DNA of 64,000 bases, from the NCBI GenBank assembly GCA_949710005.1, contig OX453281.1, forward strand, positions 18,019,001 through 18,083,000. The letters run 5' to 3'. The notes beneath the pieces were generated by a model, which made no database searches, was not told where the DNA came from, and was given only the letters and a program-made list of their open reading frames with translations. Positions 49,601 to 63,500 of the stretch are shown in pieces (positions within the stretch are counted from its first letter, which is position 1; each line of letters begins with the position of its first letter). Source of the DNA: Ricordea florida (lineage: Eukaryota > Cnidaria > Anthozoa > Corallimorpharia > Ricordeidae). The translations under genes were made by a program, and so were the position numbers.

Positions 49601-52600
49601 GTCCCTTTCTGTCCCTTATGCCCCCTTGTTGTCTCCTAAAGCGGTTTAAAAGTTGTTTTATACTCGTGAACATATCTGTATGTCTCTTGTTGAAAGCTGT
49701 TTACGAACTTCGTTAATATATTCTACGTGTTTTCGTGTTTGTTTTTATTTTGTTTCAGGCGAAACGGAGATGCAAGAAGAGTGAGTTTGCTGTTTTGTTA
49801 TCTATTAGAGGATCCCTTCTTTTTACGTAGCTCTCCAAAGAATGGTTATACTACATGATTGCGTACACTAATGAAAAAGTCAGAACCACACTGTATAGCA
49901 AAGAAAACTGCAGCTCAGTGCATTACTGTTCAGTAGCTTTGCAAAGAATGGTCACACTGCTTGGTTTGATCGACAAATGAAAACGTTAGAACCATACTGC
50001 ATAGTAAAACAAACAGTACCACAGTACAGTACTGTTCAGTAGCTTTCCGGCAGGGTTGTCACTAAAATTTAAAGTTGCCGGGTATTTGTTGTTAGTTGCC
50101 GGGGAAAGTCGCGAGCGGTTATGGAGCACGCTTATCTCCTTTTTAATGTAGAATTTTCGGGTGCTCGTTTGGTTTAATCTGGTTTAATCTGAGTAGCCGG
50201 GGGAAATCCCCGGCCCCCGCACCTCGGCCCTAATTGACAACCCTGAATTTCCAAAGAATGGTCACACTGCATGGTTTGATCGACAGATAGAAAAGTTAGA
50301 ACCACACTGTAGAGTAAAACAAACAGTACCACAGTACAGTACTGTTTAGTAGCTTTACAAAGAATTTGTCACTGTAGCAAGCACAATGATTATTTTATTA
50401 CTGTACATTACTAAAAACTGTATCACGTATGTGTAATGCACACGCGTTTCGCGTGCTCATTTCGCGCTTCTGCCACACACAAAGAACTCACACTCAATGC
50501 AGATCAAGAGGCTTCGAGAAATAGTGCGCCCTGAAACAAACTAGCGTTACAACCCAACTATAAAGGGGTGGCGGGAGTTTTGATTAGAGAAGCAGTCTGG
50601 ATTTGAATCTGATATCTGACCAGTCGGTTTAATTCGCCTGAATCTCCTTGTTTTACCCCTCCCCCCTAGGGCATGGATGACGACGCAGGTCCAACAGAAG
50701 AAGAATTTGAATCTGAGGCCGACGAAGGTGAAGGCAACGTTTAACAATATGGACCTTAAGCAATACAGAACGAAACGACGACGTCGACTGCAACAGCACC
50801 AAACAATAGCGTTGATGAACGAAACAATGAAACTGCATGTGCAAAGTACAGTCTTGTATATTTTTTTGCCGTCCTGTGTAAACAACTACGTGAAATGACC
50901 ATTTTTAAGGTTTTCTGGAAGACGCAAGTGCACAACGACAAAATTGCCAAGAAAAATTTGTAATGAACTGTGAACGGGTTAGGTTGGAAAAATCGGCGGT
51001 TTGAAAAGTTGTGGAAAGAAAATGAAATGAGCTTGCCGCCATTGGTACAGGAGGAAAACAAATCGAACATGCCGTCCTCGGAGTCGTCTTTGTTCTTGCT
51101 TAAGCTCTCTAATAATGACAATAATAGCAATAATAATAATAGTAATAATAATAATAATGATAATAGGTAATAAGGTTATTTATATGGTGCTTTATAAAAA
51201 CGTTCTAACGCGTTTCATGCGGTCATACAAAAACAAAAAACGCTTTCGAGGGTGGCCATCCTTTAAAAATATAGGGAAAAGGGGTTCACCTGAAATATTC
51301 TCGCAATACTTTGAAATGACATAATGTTTTAACAGGAGCCCATCAATGAAATCGCTGCTTCAAGGGGGGTGGGGGGGGCATGTGAAAAAAATTGGCAAGC
51401 TGAGGGGGGTCACGCAATTTTCAAATGGTCCTTCCCGAATCACACCTGCCCCCTCCCTCCCTCGTAAAAAATGAACGGTCCCTAAAGAGTAATGAAATCA
51501 GCGAGTTGCCTTTTGTCAGTGCTCGATGTGGGAAGCTTCATCGTTATGTTGGTTTTTGATTTTGCTCATGTCTTGTCGATCTGCAGGTCGACCGTCATTT
51601 ATAAAGAATCTTAAGAATCCGGATCGGATCGTTCCTCACCGAAAACCTGGCGAAAAAGTTCCGATCATTGACACATGGTCGCTTTTCCTCTTCCCTCCCG
51701 GAAACCCGTAAGTAAGCATCCGTTGGTAGCGCTTCCGGCGGATACACTTAAAATCACTTCCGTTACACTCAGCAAAATGATTTTCGGTATAATCTTCAAT
51801 GTCTTCCAGGTGGCTTGTGAGAACCAAATGCTTCAAACGTTTAATTAATTGAATGATTAAATTAATTAATTAATTAATTGAATGGTTTATGATTTGTTTT
51901 ATTGTTAGTGTGCGGAAAGTATGCCACTGGTTTGTCAATCTTCGCCATTTTGACAACGCCATATTGATTATCATCCTGATAAGCAGTGTGCTATTGGCTC
52001 TCGAAGACCCGGTCAACGAATACTCTGAAAGAAATCGAGTAAGTTTTGAACAGCCATCATCAATCCACCTGGCTTCCACAGTGCTATAGAGCACTTTCAT
52101 AAATGGCGGCCGATTTATTATTCTTTTGTATATATGTTAATTAGTCCCACTAACCTCATTTTGGAACAAAAATTATATTGAATTTTGCACATCCTAGCGA
52201 GGCCAGTAAGGCTCATTACCATGAAAACAAAAGAACTTTTTGTTTGGCCGCCATTATGAAAGAGATCTATCAAGTAAGGGGGGGAGCTCCTTCCGTGAGA
52301 GTGTTTTTTACGAGTCGGGAGAGTGGGAAAGGGGGGAACTCTCTCAGTGACAGTTAATCATTACTTTGCTTTTAACGATTTATTGAAACACAGATGTTTC
52401 GAGGTCTTGCCCGTTGTCCCGCCAACTCACGGGATTGCGCCCGCGAGTGTTATCGCCGCCCGGTTAGCTCAGTTGGTAGAGCTCCGGTCTGTCGAGCGGG
52501 AGGTCGTGAGTTGAAACCTCGGTCGGACCAACACTCAAGGTCTTAAAATAACTGAGGAGAATGTGCTGCCTTTGTCATGGCATCTGCAAATGGTTAGAGA

Positions 52601-52751
52601 TTCTAGGATTCTCGGACAAGGACGAAAAACCGCAGGCCCCGTCTCACAGCACTGTTCTTGTGGGACGTTAAAGATCCCACAGCACTGTTCGGAAAGAGTA
52701 GGGGACGTAGACCCCGGTGTTGTGGTCGACCTTCGTAAAGAAGTAATTATG

Positions 52752-52799
<48 letters not shown>

Positions 52800-53044
52800 G
52801 TAATGCAGTTTCGCTTTCTCTTACTGCAGGTCCTAACCTACTTTGATTATGTGTTTACCACGATATTTGCCCTGGAAGTCATACTTAAGGTAACTATAAG
52901 TTTCTAAATACATTTTACTTTCCAATGTTACTCAGTAAAATTCATCAAAGATCTATGGGTTGAGTGAAGATTCAAACACGTTTTCGATGGGTAGAATTCT
53001 ATTTACGGACCAAATAACAGGCACCAAGGGCTTAATAATAGTGC

Positions 53045-53091
<47 letters not shown>

Positions 53092-56000
53092 AATAATAGT
53101 AATAATAATAATACTAATACTAATACTAATAATAATAATAATACTAATAATAATTATAATTATTATTATTGACAACAATGCTAACTATTAAAATCATATT
53201 TACAATTAATTCGCTTGAAAAAAAGAAAAAACTATTAATTCAAAACGCTATTTACAATTCCTGTCGATTTAAAAAGCACTTAATTTAGCTTAGAAAGAGT
53301 TAATTAAACTAAGAAAAATTTATTCGAATTGAAAAACATTTCATTTCAATAAAAAAAAAACCGTCAGCCTCTAAAATTCAAAAGTTTCTTTCAACTGTTT
53401 AAAAAAATAAAATAAAATAAAGACAATTAATAAAGCACCTATAGCTGTTGAGTCTAGGGAAGTCCTGCTAGACCCTTCTCTATTTCTAGATCCCTTATAA
53501 TAATAATAATAAAAATACTATTAATAATAATAACAAAAATAATGACAATGATAATAATAATGATGATGATAATATTAAATTTCTTTTTGAATAATAATAA
53601 AAATCAAACTCTATTCATAAAACAACTTAAAATATCTATATACAACTATTAAATATAATAGTCGTATGGCAAATACGTGTTTTTATGATATAATAATAAT
53701 AATGATAATAATGATGATAATAATCATAATAATACAACGTAAATAAATGAATAATAATAATAAACAATAATAATTACCATAATACTAATAACAAGCAAAC
53801 AGACTCACTAACCCCTTTCACATGCAAGCTCACAAACGCTATCAAATGCATTTCGTCCATTCGTTTATTTTTCATTTCTGGTTTCCAGCTGATTGATTAT
53901 GGAGCTATTCTTCACCCTGGTTCGTACTTCAGAGATGCGTGGAACTGTATTGATGCGCTGGTTGTGTGTTGTGCCATTGCATCTCTCGTCATGGGGTAAG
54001 TCAAGGATTCACTAAATTGCCGGGAGTTGTAAGGTACAATGTTTGGCTCTGGGAACAAATGGGTGGAACGTCGCGTTCCCAGGGGCGTAGCAAGGGGGGT
54101 CCTGGGGTGCCCGTGACTCCCCCCCCCTTTGTGAGACTAAATTAGAGTAATTTATGTTACGTGGAACGTAATTCATCTATGCAGGTATTTTGTAAGCTTG
54201 TCCCTCCCCCCCCCCCCCCACGCTCACTGAAAGGAAAATTCACATTTAGTAAAACACTGCGTGGATGTCGACACAACAATCTGTTAAGTTAAGTACCCTG
54301 GGTGTGACACAGTGTGACCTCCCCCCCTTTGAAAGATCCTAGCTACACCCCTGGTTCCAGTTACGTTTTTCAATTGAGGGGTCATGCAGACCATCAGAGG
54401 GGTCACCCAGACCTTATGCTAATGGTAACTCAAAACATTTATATTTCGCCTGTCGGGTCAAGAAACCTTCTTTATCGGGCCATTGACCCGAGACCCGTCT
54501 CTGATCTGGAACACTGTTGTGACTCCCCCTTTGGCTCTGGTAGTTATGGTGTCAGAACCACATTGTGTGACCCAAACTTTTGCCATTGTAGCAAAATGGT
54601 TAAAAGTTTGGACCATATTGCATGACTTAGAATTTGAAGTAGGGAGTGAATGGCCTAAAAAGCAGTACTACTATTCTGTGACCCAAGGTTTGGCTCGGTG
54701 AGTGACAGGGTTGAAAGTTAGAGTCACATTGCATGACCTAAAGTTTGCAATATTTGAATGTGAATATATGAAAATATCGAATTATGTGAACTGCGGAAGA
54801 AAGATTTTCCCATGATAAGTGAAAGATCGTCGCTGTTACGTGAGCAACTTATGCAGTTGCAAATCTAAGACCTGAGAAAGATTCAAGCTTGAACAGGATT
54901 TGAACCCATGATGTTGCAATACCGGTGCAATGCTCTAACCAACTGAGATATCAAACCAGCTGGGAGCTGGTCATTTGTGAGTTTGTAATATACCCGTAGA
55001 GGATGAAGATATGAATGTGAATATATGAAAAAGTCATATATGTGAACTGCGGAAGAAATGTTTTCACCTGCAATATTGTTAACGATGAAATTGATCAAAG
55101 TTCAAAGTCTAATGATAGTGATGATTATGGGGGTGAGCGTGCGGTATGAAATCCACATTGTTTACCTAAGATTGCTTTAATTATATTGAGTCAATATAAT
55201 GAGCTAAGCGTTTTTCCATCCAATTAGTGTTCTTCTTTTTCTCTGTTATTGGTAGGCAACAAGGAACTGTGGACCCTGGATCAAAGAAAACTGTAAAAGT
55301 TCTCCGGGTTCTTCGAGTGCTGAGGCCTCTGAAAGCCATCAACAAAGCAAAGAAACTTAAGGTGAAAAGAATGGTCAATGAATGATTTGCGATGATGAGC
55401 TAATTAATTTTGTGGTTGTGTATTGAAGAAATGTTAAACGTGCAGCGTGCAACCATCCAGTTATGGACGCACGCGGGAGGTTGCTAAGCACAAAAGGCGT
55501 GGCCGAGAGCATCTCTAGCTTCTTGAGTGCTTAGCAACCTCCCAAATGCATCCATAATTTGATGGTTGCACGCTGCACGTTTACTATTTCTTCTCGAGCA
55601 TCTCTTACGTTTCTTTCGTGCTTAACAACCTCTCGCGCGCGTCCATAACTCGATGGTTGCACGCTGCGCGTTTACCATTTCTTCAATAGTGATCAGTTTG
55701 AAAAAGGCTTCCTTAATTGGGCGAATGCCCCACGACGAAGGAACGGAACAGTCTGAACACAAGTGAGAGAGTTTCTTCTAATTTCAATGAATGCACTGAA
55801 TTACGTCTTATATGAAGTAAAACGGAATTCAGACTCGATCACCAGCCGCTGTTCGAGAAAAAGATCTTGCACGCCCTCCCTCGTGGAAGAGCTACGGAAA
55901 TCGAGACCATATTTGAAAAATTCATCGACCACATTTTTAAAAAAAAAAGTAAATTCTTGATAATACTAGTGTAGAATCGCACATTGAGGTCTGTTCCTGT

Positions 56001-57563
56001 TAGGTTTAAGTTATGTATTGGATGGCCATTTATCGGGTAAATAGAGAGGTTCCATGCATTATTGTCTAAGTGAAGTTTAATAAACGAGCAGGAGTGCTTT
56101 ATTAGTCGGGCAACCGACCATAGGTTTACCCTCGAGTTTCATCGCAAATCGCAGTCACGTGCAATGGGGAATGCCGCAGACACGTAATACGGGCGCAAAC
56201 TTCTTTCTACGATGTCGAAGTCGATGGCGAATATGTTGAAAACAAATGGTGTCATCTTTTCTACGCTCAAACATACAGACCCACAAACCGTTCGCGGTAG
56301 ACCCACTCTAAAAGATGGCGTGTGTAATGAGCGTATATTTCGAAACGGGTCGTTCCGCGAACTGAAAATAGCAAAAGAATAAAATGATTTAGCGAATGTC
56401 TCACTAGAATCAAACCAGAAATCAAACGAGTTACCAGTGAACAGAAAATGTGGACAGAGTGACAGAAGAGCATTTTGCTGATAAAGACAAGGTGCCTCGC
56501 GATGAAACTCGAGCAAACGACAACAAAGATGCCACGTTGGAAACCAGGACCTTGGTACCCTTAGCATTTCTTTTTTGGACCACTCCGCACCATAAGTGGT
56601 CAACATTCATAACAGCACGTCTACCTGTTGTCCGACTTACAATCTTAGATCGTCTTGTTAGATATAAAACACGAGGCGTAATGAAGATAAAGCACGAAAT
56701 GCGAGTTTATTGAACTGCTTCAAAAACTTTTCATGTAGAACTATTAATTATTACACGAAAAATTGGATTTTGGTGTATTTTGACCAGGAACATTGAACGC
56801 AAACCTCAGCCGTGTCTATATCAGATATAAAGACACTCATTAAACATTTGTTTCCTTTGTGTTCTCCTGATGAATTATTATTGAGTTTTTGAAAGTAATT
56901 TCAATATTTCCCTGGTTTTTCATTTCCGCGATAGTTTATTGACTAAATAATCTTCCGCCTTTTTCTGAACCAATCAAAAATAATGAAATCAAGCGTGAGC
57001 AGTTCGCACGCGTTTTCCGGCGCTTGGTGACAACGACACATGTGTGCTTTGAGTTCTGATTGGTTCATTGGATTGTGCTTATCCGTCGTGATTGGCTGGA
57101 GTCAAATTTAATCGACTTCGGGTTAACCAAAGTGAATTGAAAACCGCTGTACAGTAGTGAGTGCTAATTCGTGCCGGTGCCAGTAACACTGTGGTTAACG
57201 AGTGCTTGCTCCCTTTTTGCCGCAGGCTGTTTTCCAATGCATGGTTTATTCATTGAGGAATGTGCTCAACATTCTTATCATCACAATGCTTTTCCTGTTT
57301 ATATTTGCCGTCATCGGGGTACAGCTTTTCCAAGTGAGTACTGGCAGTTGTATCTTCTAAGAAGATATGTAGAGGATATTTCTTCGTGGGACGTTAAAGA
57401 ACCCACACACTGTTCGCGAAGAGTAGGGGATGTAGAACCCGGTGTCAGTTGTAGTTAGGCCCTTGTAGTTGAAGTTGTAATTTATATATGTCGAGTGTTT
57501 CTTACATGAGCCCCTGGCTCAGGAGATTGGGCGACCACTCCCCACGTTATCGACATTAAAGAC

Positions 57564-57594
<31 letters not shown>

Positions 57595-60500
57595 ACATGG
57601 TGGCGCGAAGATATCAATTTTAATTTCGAGTGGTGAAAACAATGCTTTACAAGCCAGCGCAGCGAGCGAGTAAAATGTTGTTTTTACCAGCGTGATAGCT
57701 TTACAAAAATTTGTCCTGTTAATCCCGTGATCAAACACGGAAACTAACACAGTCAGATTTCACTCTTTTAGGGCAAATTTTTCCTGTGCGATGATCCATC
57801 AAAGATGACGAAAGAAGAGTGCCAGTAAGTAAAGCTTTCATTCTATGTTAACGTTGTTTATCCACGGTGGTGATTAAAGTTAGAAAGCTTATGAGGCCGT
57901 ACATATCTGGCTCTATAGATGTAATTAAATTTAAGCGCAGTATTTCTGAAGTGCTGTAAACATCTATCTCTGACCCCCGGCCAATAAACCTTATTTGAGG
58001 AAAATAATAATAATTAGTATAAATACTCAGGTGATAATACAAAATCGCGCGCTCTGATTGGTTCGCTATCTCGGATTATCAGTCGATAATCGCCTCGACG
58101 AACAAAATGGCTGCCAGTCGTTCGCGGGCCTTTGATGAAATAAAATTTTTTCGTGCTGTACAATCCCTTTTCTTTTCTTTTTTTGAAATAATCACCTGCG
58201 TATTTATACTAAAACAATTATTCGCCTCAGGCTCAGTGATTGGCGGTGAATATTCGAGAAGTTGGTATTATATGGCGTCAGTTTGTCGATCTGTGTGCGT
58301 TGTTGTTTCTAATCGCGGCATGTATAAGCTATATCATAAAGCGAATAAAGAAGCCTAAGCCGTGTATTACACTGTGATTAAAACACTCCGGGCAGTTGAA
58401 CTTTAATTGTGCTCTTGTAGAGTAAAGCGCCTTTGAACATATTCATATGAAAAAGTGCGCTATGTACATTTAGTATCACCCAACTAGTGGACTAATGCAA
58501 ATGCCGCAATCTGATTGGCTACGCTACTAGAGGACTATTAGTAATAGTCCTCGAGTAGAGAAATTCGTTGCGCTTTCTTTTGTTTTATTCCCAAATAAAT
58601 CTTTCTTCAACTAGCATTTGCTAACTTTATTATTGCTTTTTCTGTCCGACTAGTTGGGTGATACTAAAACAATTAGACCCTTCGCCCTCAAGGGCTACGG
58701 GTCTAATTGTTAATTATTATCATTATCATTATAGTGTGGTTTACGGCGCCGAAACATTTGCCTTTTTTCATTGCAGAGGACAATACTTCGTGTTCAACGA
58801 TCTGAATGACCTCAGCGACGTCACTGTAAGATATTTCTTGTATTTTTGACGTATTGTTGCTTAACACTTCATTAGCCAAGTCAGGAATAGAATTAACAAT
58901 TGACTCTGTGTGAAAAGGTTAAAAAGTTAGAACCCGGGGGAGAGGGTGAGGGGAGGCGGGGGTCCTTCCTTGTAAGAGGCCAGTGGGGTTGTGCCTCTGG
59001 GTGGGGTCGCATTTTCACCACTGGATTGACTATAATGGGCTTGCATTTTCAATAGAGTTACTAGAATGAGGTCGCTCATTTTCAGATTCAAAATGGTCTC
59101 GGTTAGCTAGCCTACCAGATGCTTGTACTGTAGGTGAAAAGTCAAGTGTTCTTCATTCAATTGAAAAAAATATGTCAGTTCGTTTCAGGATGCCCTATTA
59201 AAAGGATTGATAAAGAAGGTGCATAAATAGAAAATGACTTATTTGGGATCCCAAAAGTGACTAAGATGGGGACTATAACTGGCCATAAAATGGACTGTAA
59301 TGAAATAGGTGTTCTGAGAGGCCAGCGACAACTACCCAGCAAAAATTAACCCAAGCAAAAATTAACCCAAACAACCCCTTCCCCCCACCCAGAAAATTAG
59401 AATCATATTGTATGACTTTAAGTTTGACTTCCCCAGGGAAAGCGTAATTAGCTAAAACTACAATAGAGCGTTAGCAAATGACATCACGGCAGCCATGTTG
59501 GTGTTTCCCCCCCCAAAAAAAAAAGAAAAGGCAGCCATGTTGGTGTCCCAAACTGATCCCCCATGAATTGAATTCTATTCTTATGCAAACATCTTCTTTT
59601 CTATCCGTTAAAAACATGACCGCTGATAACGTGAGTAAAAAGGCTCTATTCATGGCTTACTGTTTGACTATTAAAGTAAGACTGGATAGCGAGCAGTACT
59701 TAATATGACTGAAGATTTGACTCTGTGAGTGAGAGGGTTGAAAAGTTAGAGCGGCGTTGTAGGACTGAAGACTTGACTCTGAAGAAAGTGTTGATGAGAA
59801 GTTAGAACCACAATGCATGCTTCACGGTTGAACTGTAGGAGTAAAAGAGTTAGAGAAGCACATTGTATGAACCAACGTTTGAGGAAAAATGTTACAAGTG
59901 TCGATCGCACCGCATGGCCCACGGTTTGCGCCTGACAATGAAAGGGCTAAAAGTTAAAACTGCATCGTATAACTCAAGGTTTGACAGTGGGAGTGAAAGG
60001 AGGAAAAGTTAAAACCACAATTTCAAGCTCAAGGTTTGACCCTGTGAGTGAGAGGTTTGAAAGTTTAAACCTCATTGAATAATGGAAGATTTGACTGCAC
60101 GAGTGAACGGGTCAAAAACTAGAACCATGTGTGCGACTCAAGGTTCGACTTTGAGACTTTAAAGAGAGAAAATGTAGGCGAGCACGGTTGGTATATTGCT
60201 ACAAGCAATTATCTCTTACTACTTCTGTGACCGCTGGCTCGCTGCCCGCGGTTGAGTTTGTTGTTCGTCTCTCCTTGCTCTGAGGGTTTTCTTCAGGTTC
60301 TCCGTTTTTTCTGACTCCACTTAAAGCAACACATTCAAATTTCAGTTGGATCATGATAAGAGTGGTCGAATAGTCATTTGGTAGATGTACCACTGCCAGA
60401 ATCTTTGTCGTTAGTAAACTGGAGCAAAACCATAATTGTTTTCTCTTTCTACAGATCAATGATCGGATGTGGCAACCCCAAGATTACAATTTTGATAATG

Positions 60501-63500
60501 TCTTCAATGCCATGTTAGCTCTTTTTACCTCTTCAACGGGAGAAGGGTGGCCAGCGTAAGTTAGAACCACGCTTTATAGAGAAAGAAACATTATCACAAT
60601 ATAGTACTGCCCAGTAGCTTTACAAAAAATGGTGACACTGCATGGTTTGATCCACAGATGAAAAAGAAAGGACCACACTGTATAGTAAAACAAACAGTAC
60701 TACAGTACAGCACTGTTTAGTAGCTTTACAAAGAATGGTCACACTGCATGGTTTGATCCACATATGAAAAAGTTAGAACCACTCTGTATTGTAAAACAAA
60801 CAGTACCACAGTACAGTACTGTTCAGTAGCTTTACAAAGAATGGTCACACTGCATGGTTTGATACACAGATGAGAAAGTTAGAACCACACTGTATAGTAA
60901 AACAAACAGTACCACAGTACAGTACTGTTCAGTAGCTTTACAAAGAATGGTCACACTGCATGGTTTGATCCACAGATGAGAAAGTTAGAACCACACTGTA
61001 TAGTAAAACAAACAGTACCACAGTACAGTACTGTTCAGTAGCTTTACAAAGAATGGTCACACTGCATGGTTTGATCCACAGATGAGAAAGTTAGAACCAC
61101 ACTGTATAGTAAAACAAACAGTACCACAGTACAGTACTGTTCAGTAGCTTTACAAAGAATGGTTGCACTGCATGGTTTGATCCACAGATGAAAAAGTTAG
61201 AACCACATTGTATAGTAAAACAAACAGTACCACAGTACAGTACTGTTCAGTAGCTTTACAAAGAATGGTCACACTGCATGGTTTGATACACAGATGAGAA
61301 AGTTAGAACCACACTGTATAGTAAAACAAACAGTACCACAGTACAGTACTGTTCAGTAGCTTTACAAAGAATGGTTGCACTGCATGGTTTGATCCACAGA
61401 TGAAAAAGTTAGAACCACTTTGTATTGTAAAACAAACAGTACCACAGTACAGTACTGTTCAGTAGCTTTACAAAGAATGGTTGCACTGCATGGTTTGATC
61501 CACAGATGAGAAAGTTAGAACCACATTGTATAGTAAAACAAACAGTACCACAGTACAGTACTGTTCAGTAGCTTTACAAAGAATGGTCACACTGCATGGT
61601 TTGATACACAGATGAGAAAGTTAGAACCACACTGTATAGTAAAACAAACAGTACCACAGTACAGTACTGTTCAGTAGCTTTACAAAGAATGGTTGCACTG
61701 CATGGTTTGATCCACAGATGAAAAAGTTAGAACCACTTTGTATTGTAAAACAAACAGTACCAAAGTACAGTACTGTTCAGTAGCTTTACAAAAGAATGGT
61801 CACACTGCATGGTTTGATCCACAGATGAAAAAGTTAGAACCACATTGTATAGTAAAACAAACAGTACCACAGTACAGTACTGTTCAGTAGTTTTTAAAGG
61901 AATACGAATGGGTAGAGGCCATAGGCCTTATATAAATATATATTTTTTTGGCGTCGTGGGGTGTTTTGCCTCAAATGAGTACGTCAGCCTTATTTTAGAA
62001 CTTGACAGTTAGAATAAAAAGCATAATGCCAACTCAGCAACCTCGGCATTTCGATTCAGGAACTGATCGGCTCACTATCTCGGAATCTTCCTCATACCAG
62101 CTGAATGGTGCCAGGGATTCTTGGGAAGCCTTGTGCAAGTTGATTTTGGCAAAGAAAAGAAAATTTTCGGCGTCGAGATTCCGTGAAATGAATGAGGTTG
62201 CTTCATTGGTATAAACTGAAAGAATGATTCATTTCAATCTCAGTGAACAGTGGCTATAGAAAATATTTACGTCGCTTTACCAATATCCACTTCGATTTCA
62301 AAGAGTAATTGTTGACTACTCACAGCTATTTTTTGTGTTTTCTTTTTAGACTTATGCAGGCTTCCATCGATACCACAGATATTGATCACGGACCGATCGT
62401 GGATAACAAGATTGAAATTGCTCTGTTTTACATTTTCTTTGTTGTCGTCTTCTCGTTCTTCTTCATCAACATTTTCGTTGCTCTCATAATTCTGACATTC
62501 CAGGAACAAGGAGAAAAAGATCAGGGCGACTGCGAATTGGACAGAAACCAGGTAAACAAATTGCATGAAGTTATGTAAATTGTGGGTGTCGATAGCTGTG
62601 GTCCTCTTGCACCTACACTGCCCTTGAGCTTTCCAAAACATGGTCACACTGCGTAGTTTGATCCATAGATCACAAAGTTAGAACCACACTGCATAGTAAA
62701 ACACTGTTCAGTAGCTTTTCAAAGAATGGTCACACTGCATGGTTTGATCCTCAGATGAAAACGTTAGAACCACACTGTATAGTAAAACAAACATTAGCAC
62801 AGTACAGTACTGTTCAGTAGCTTTCCAAAGAATGGTCACACTGCATGGTTTGATCCACAGATAAAAAAGTTAGAACCACACTGTACAGTAAAACAAACAG
62901 TACCACAGTACAGTACTGTTCGGTAGCTTTACAAAGAATGGTCACACTGCATGGTTTGATCCACAGATAAAAAAGTTAGAACCACACTGTACAGTAAAAC
63001 AAACAGTACCACAGTACAGTACTGTTCAGTAGCTTTACAAAGAATGGTCACACTGCATGGTTTGATCCACAGATGAAAAAGTTAGAACCACACCGTATAG
63101 TAAAACAAACATTAGCACAGTACAGTACTGTTCAGTAGCTTTACAAAGAATGGTCACAGTGCATGGTTTGATCCAGAGATGAAAAAGTTAGAACCACACT
63201 GTACAGTAAAACAAACAGTACCACAGTACAGTACTGTTCAGTAGCTTTACAAAGAATGGTCACACTGCATGGTTTGATCCTCAGATGGAAAAGTTAGAAC
63301 CACACTGTATAGTAAAACAAACAGTACCACAGTACAGTACTGTTCAGTAGCTTTCCAAAGAATGGTCACACTGCATGGTTTGATCCTCAGATGGAAAAGT
63401 TAGAACCACACTGTATAGTAAAACAAACATTAGCACAGTACAGTACTGTTCAGTAGCTGTCTAAAGAATGTCACAGTGCATGTACTAATACATAGGTAAA

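Noticed and set aside
54890-54955. A tRNA gene on the minus strand
   Set aside because: A and B boxes are present but stems do not pair as in a functional tRNA; best read as a SINE head.
56139-56606. 155-codon minus-strand open frame
   Set aside because: Lies wholly within a MITE, no known domain, composition not coding-like.
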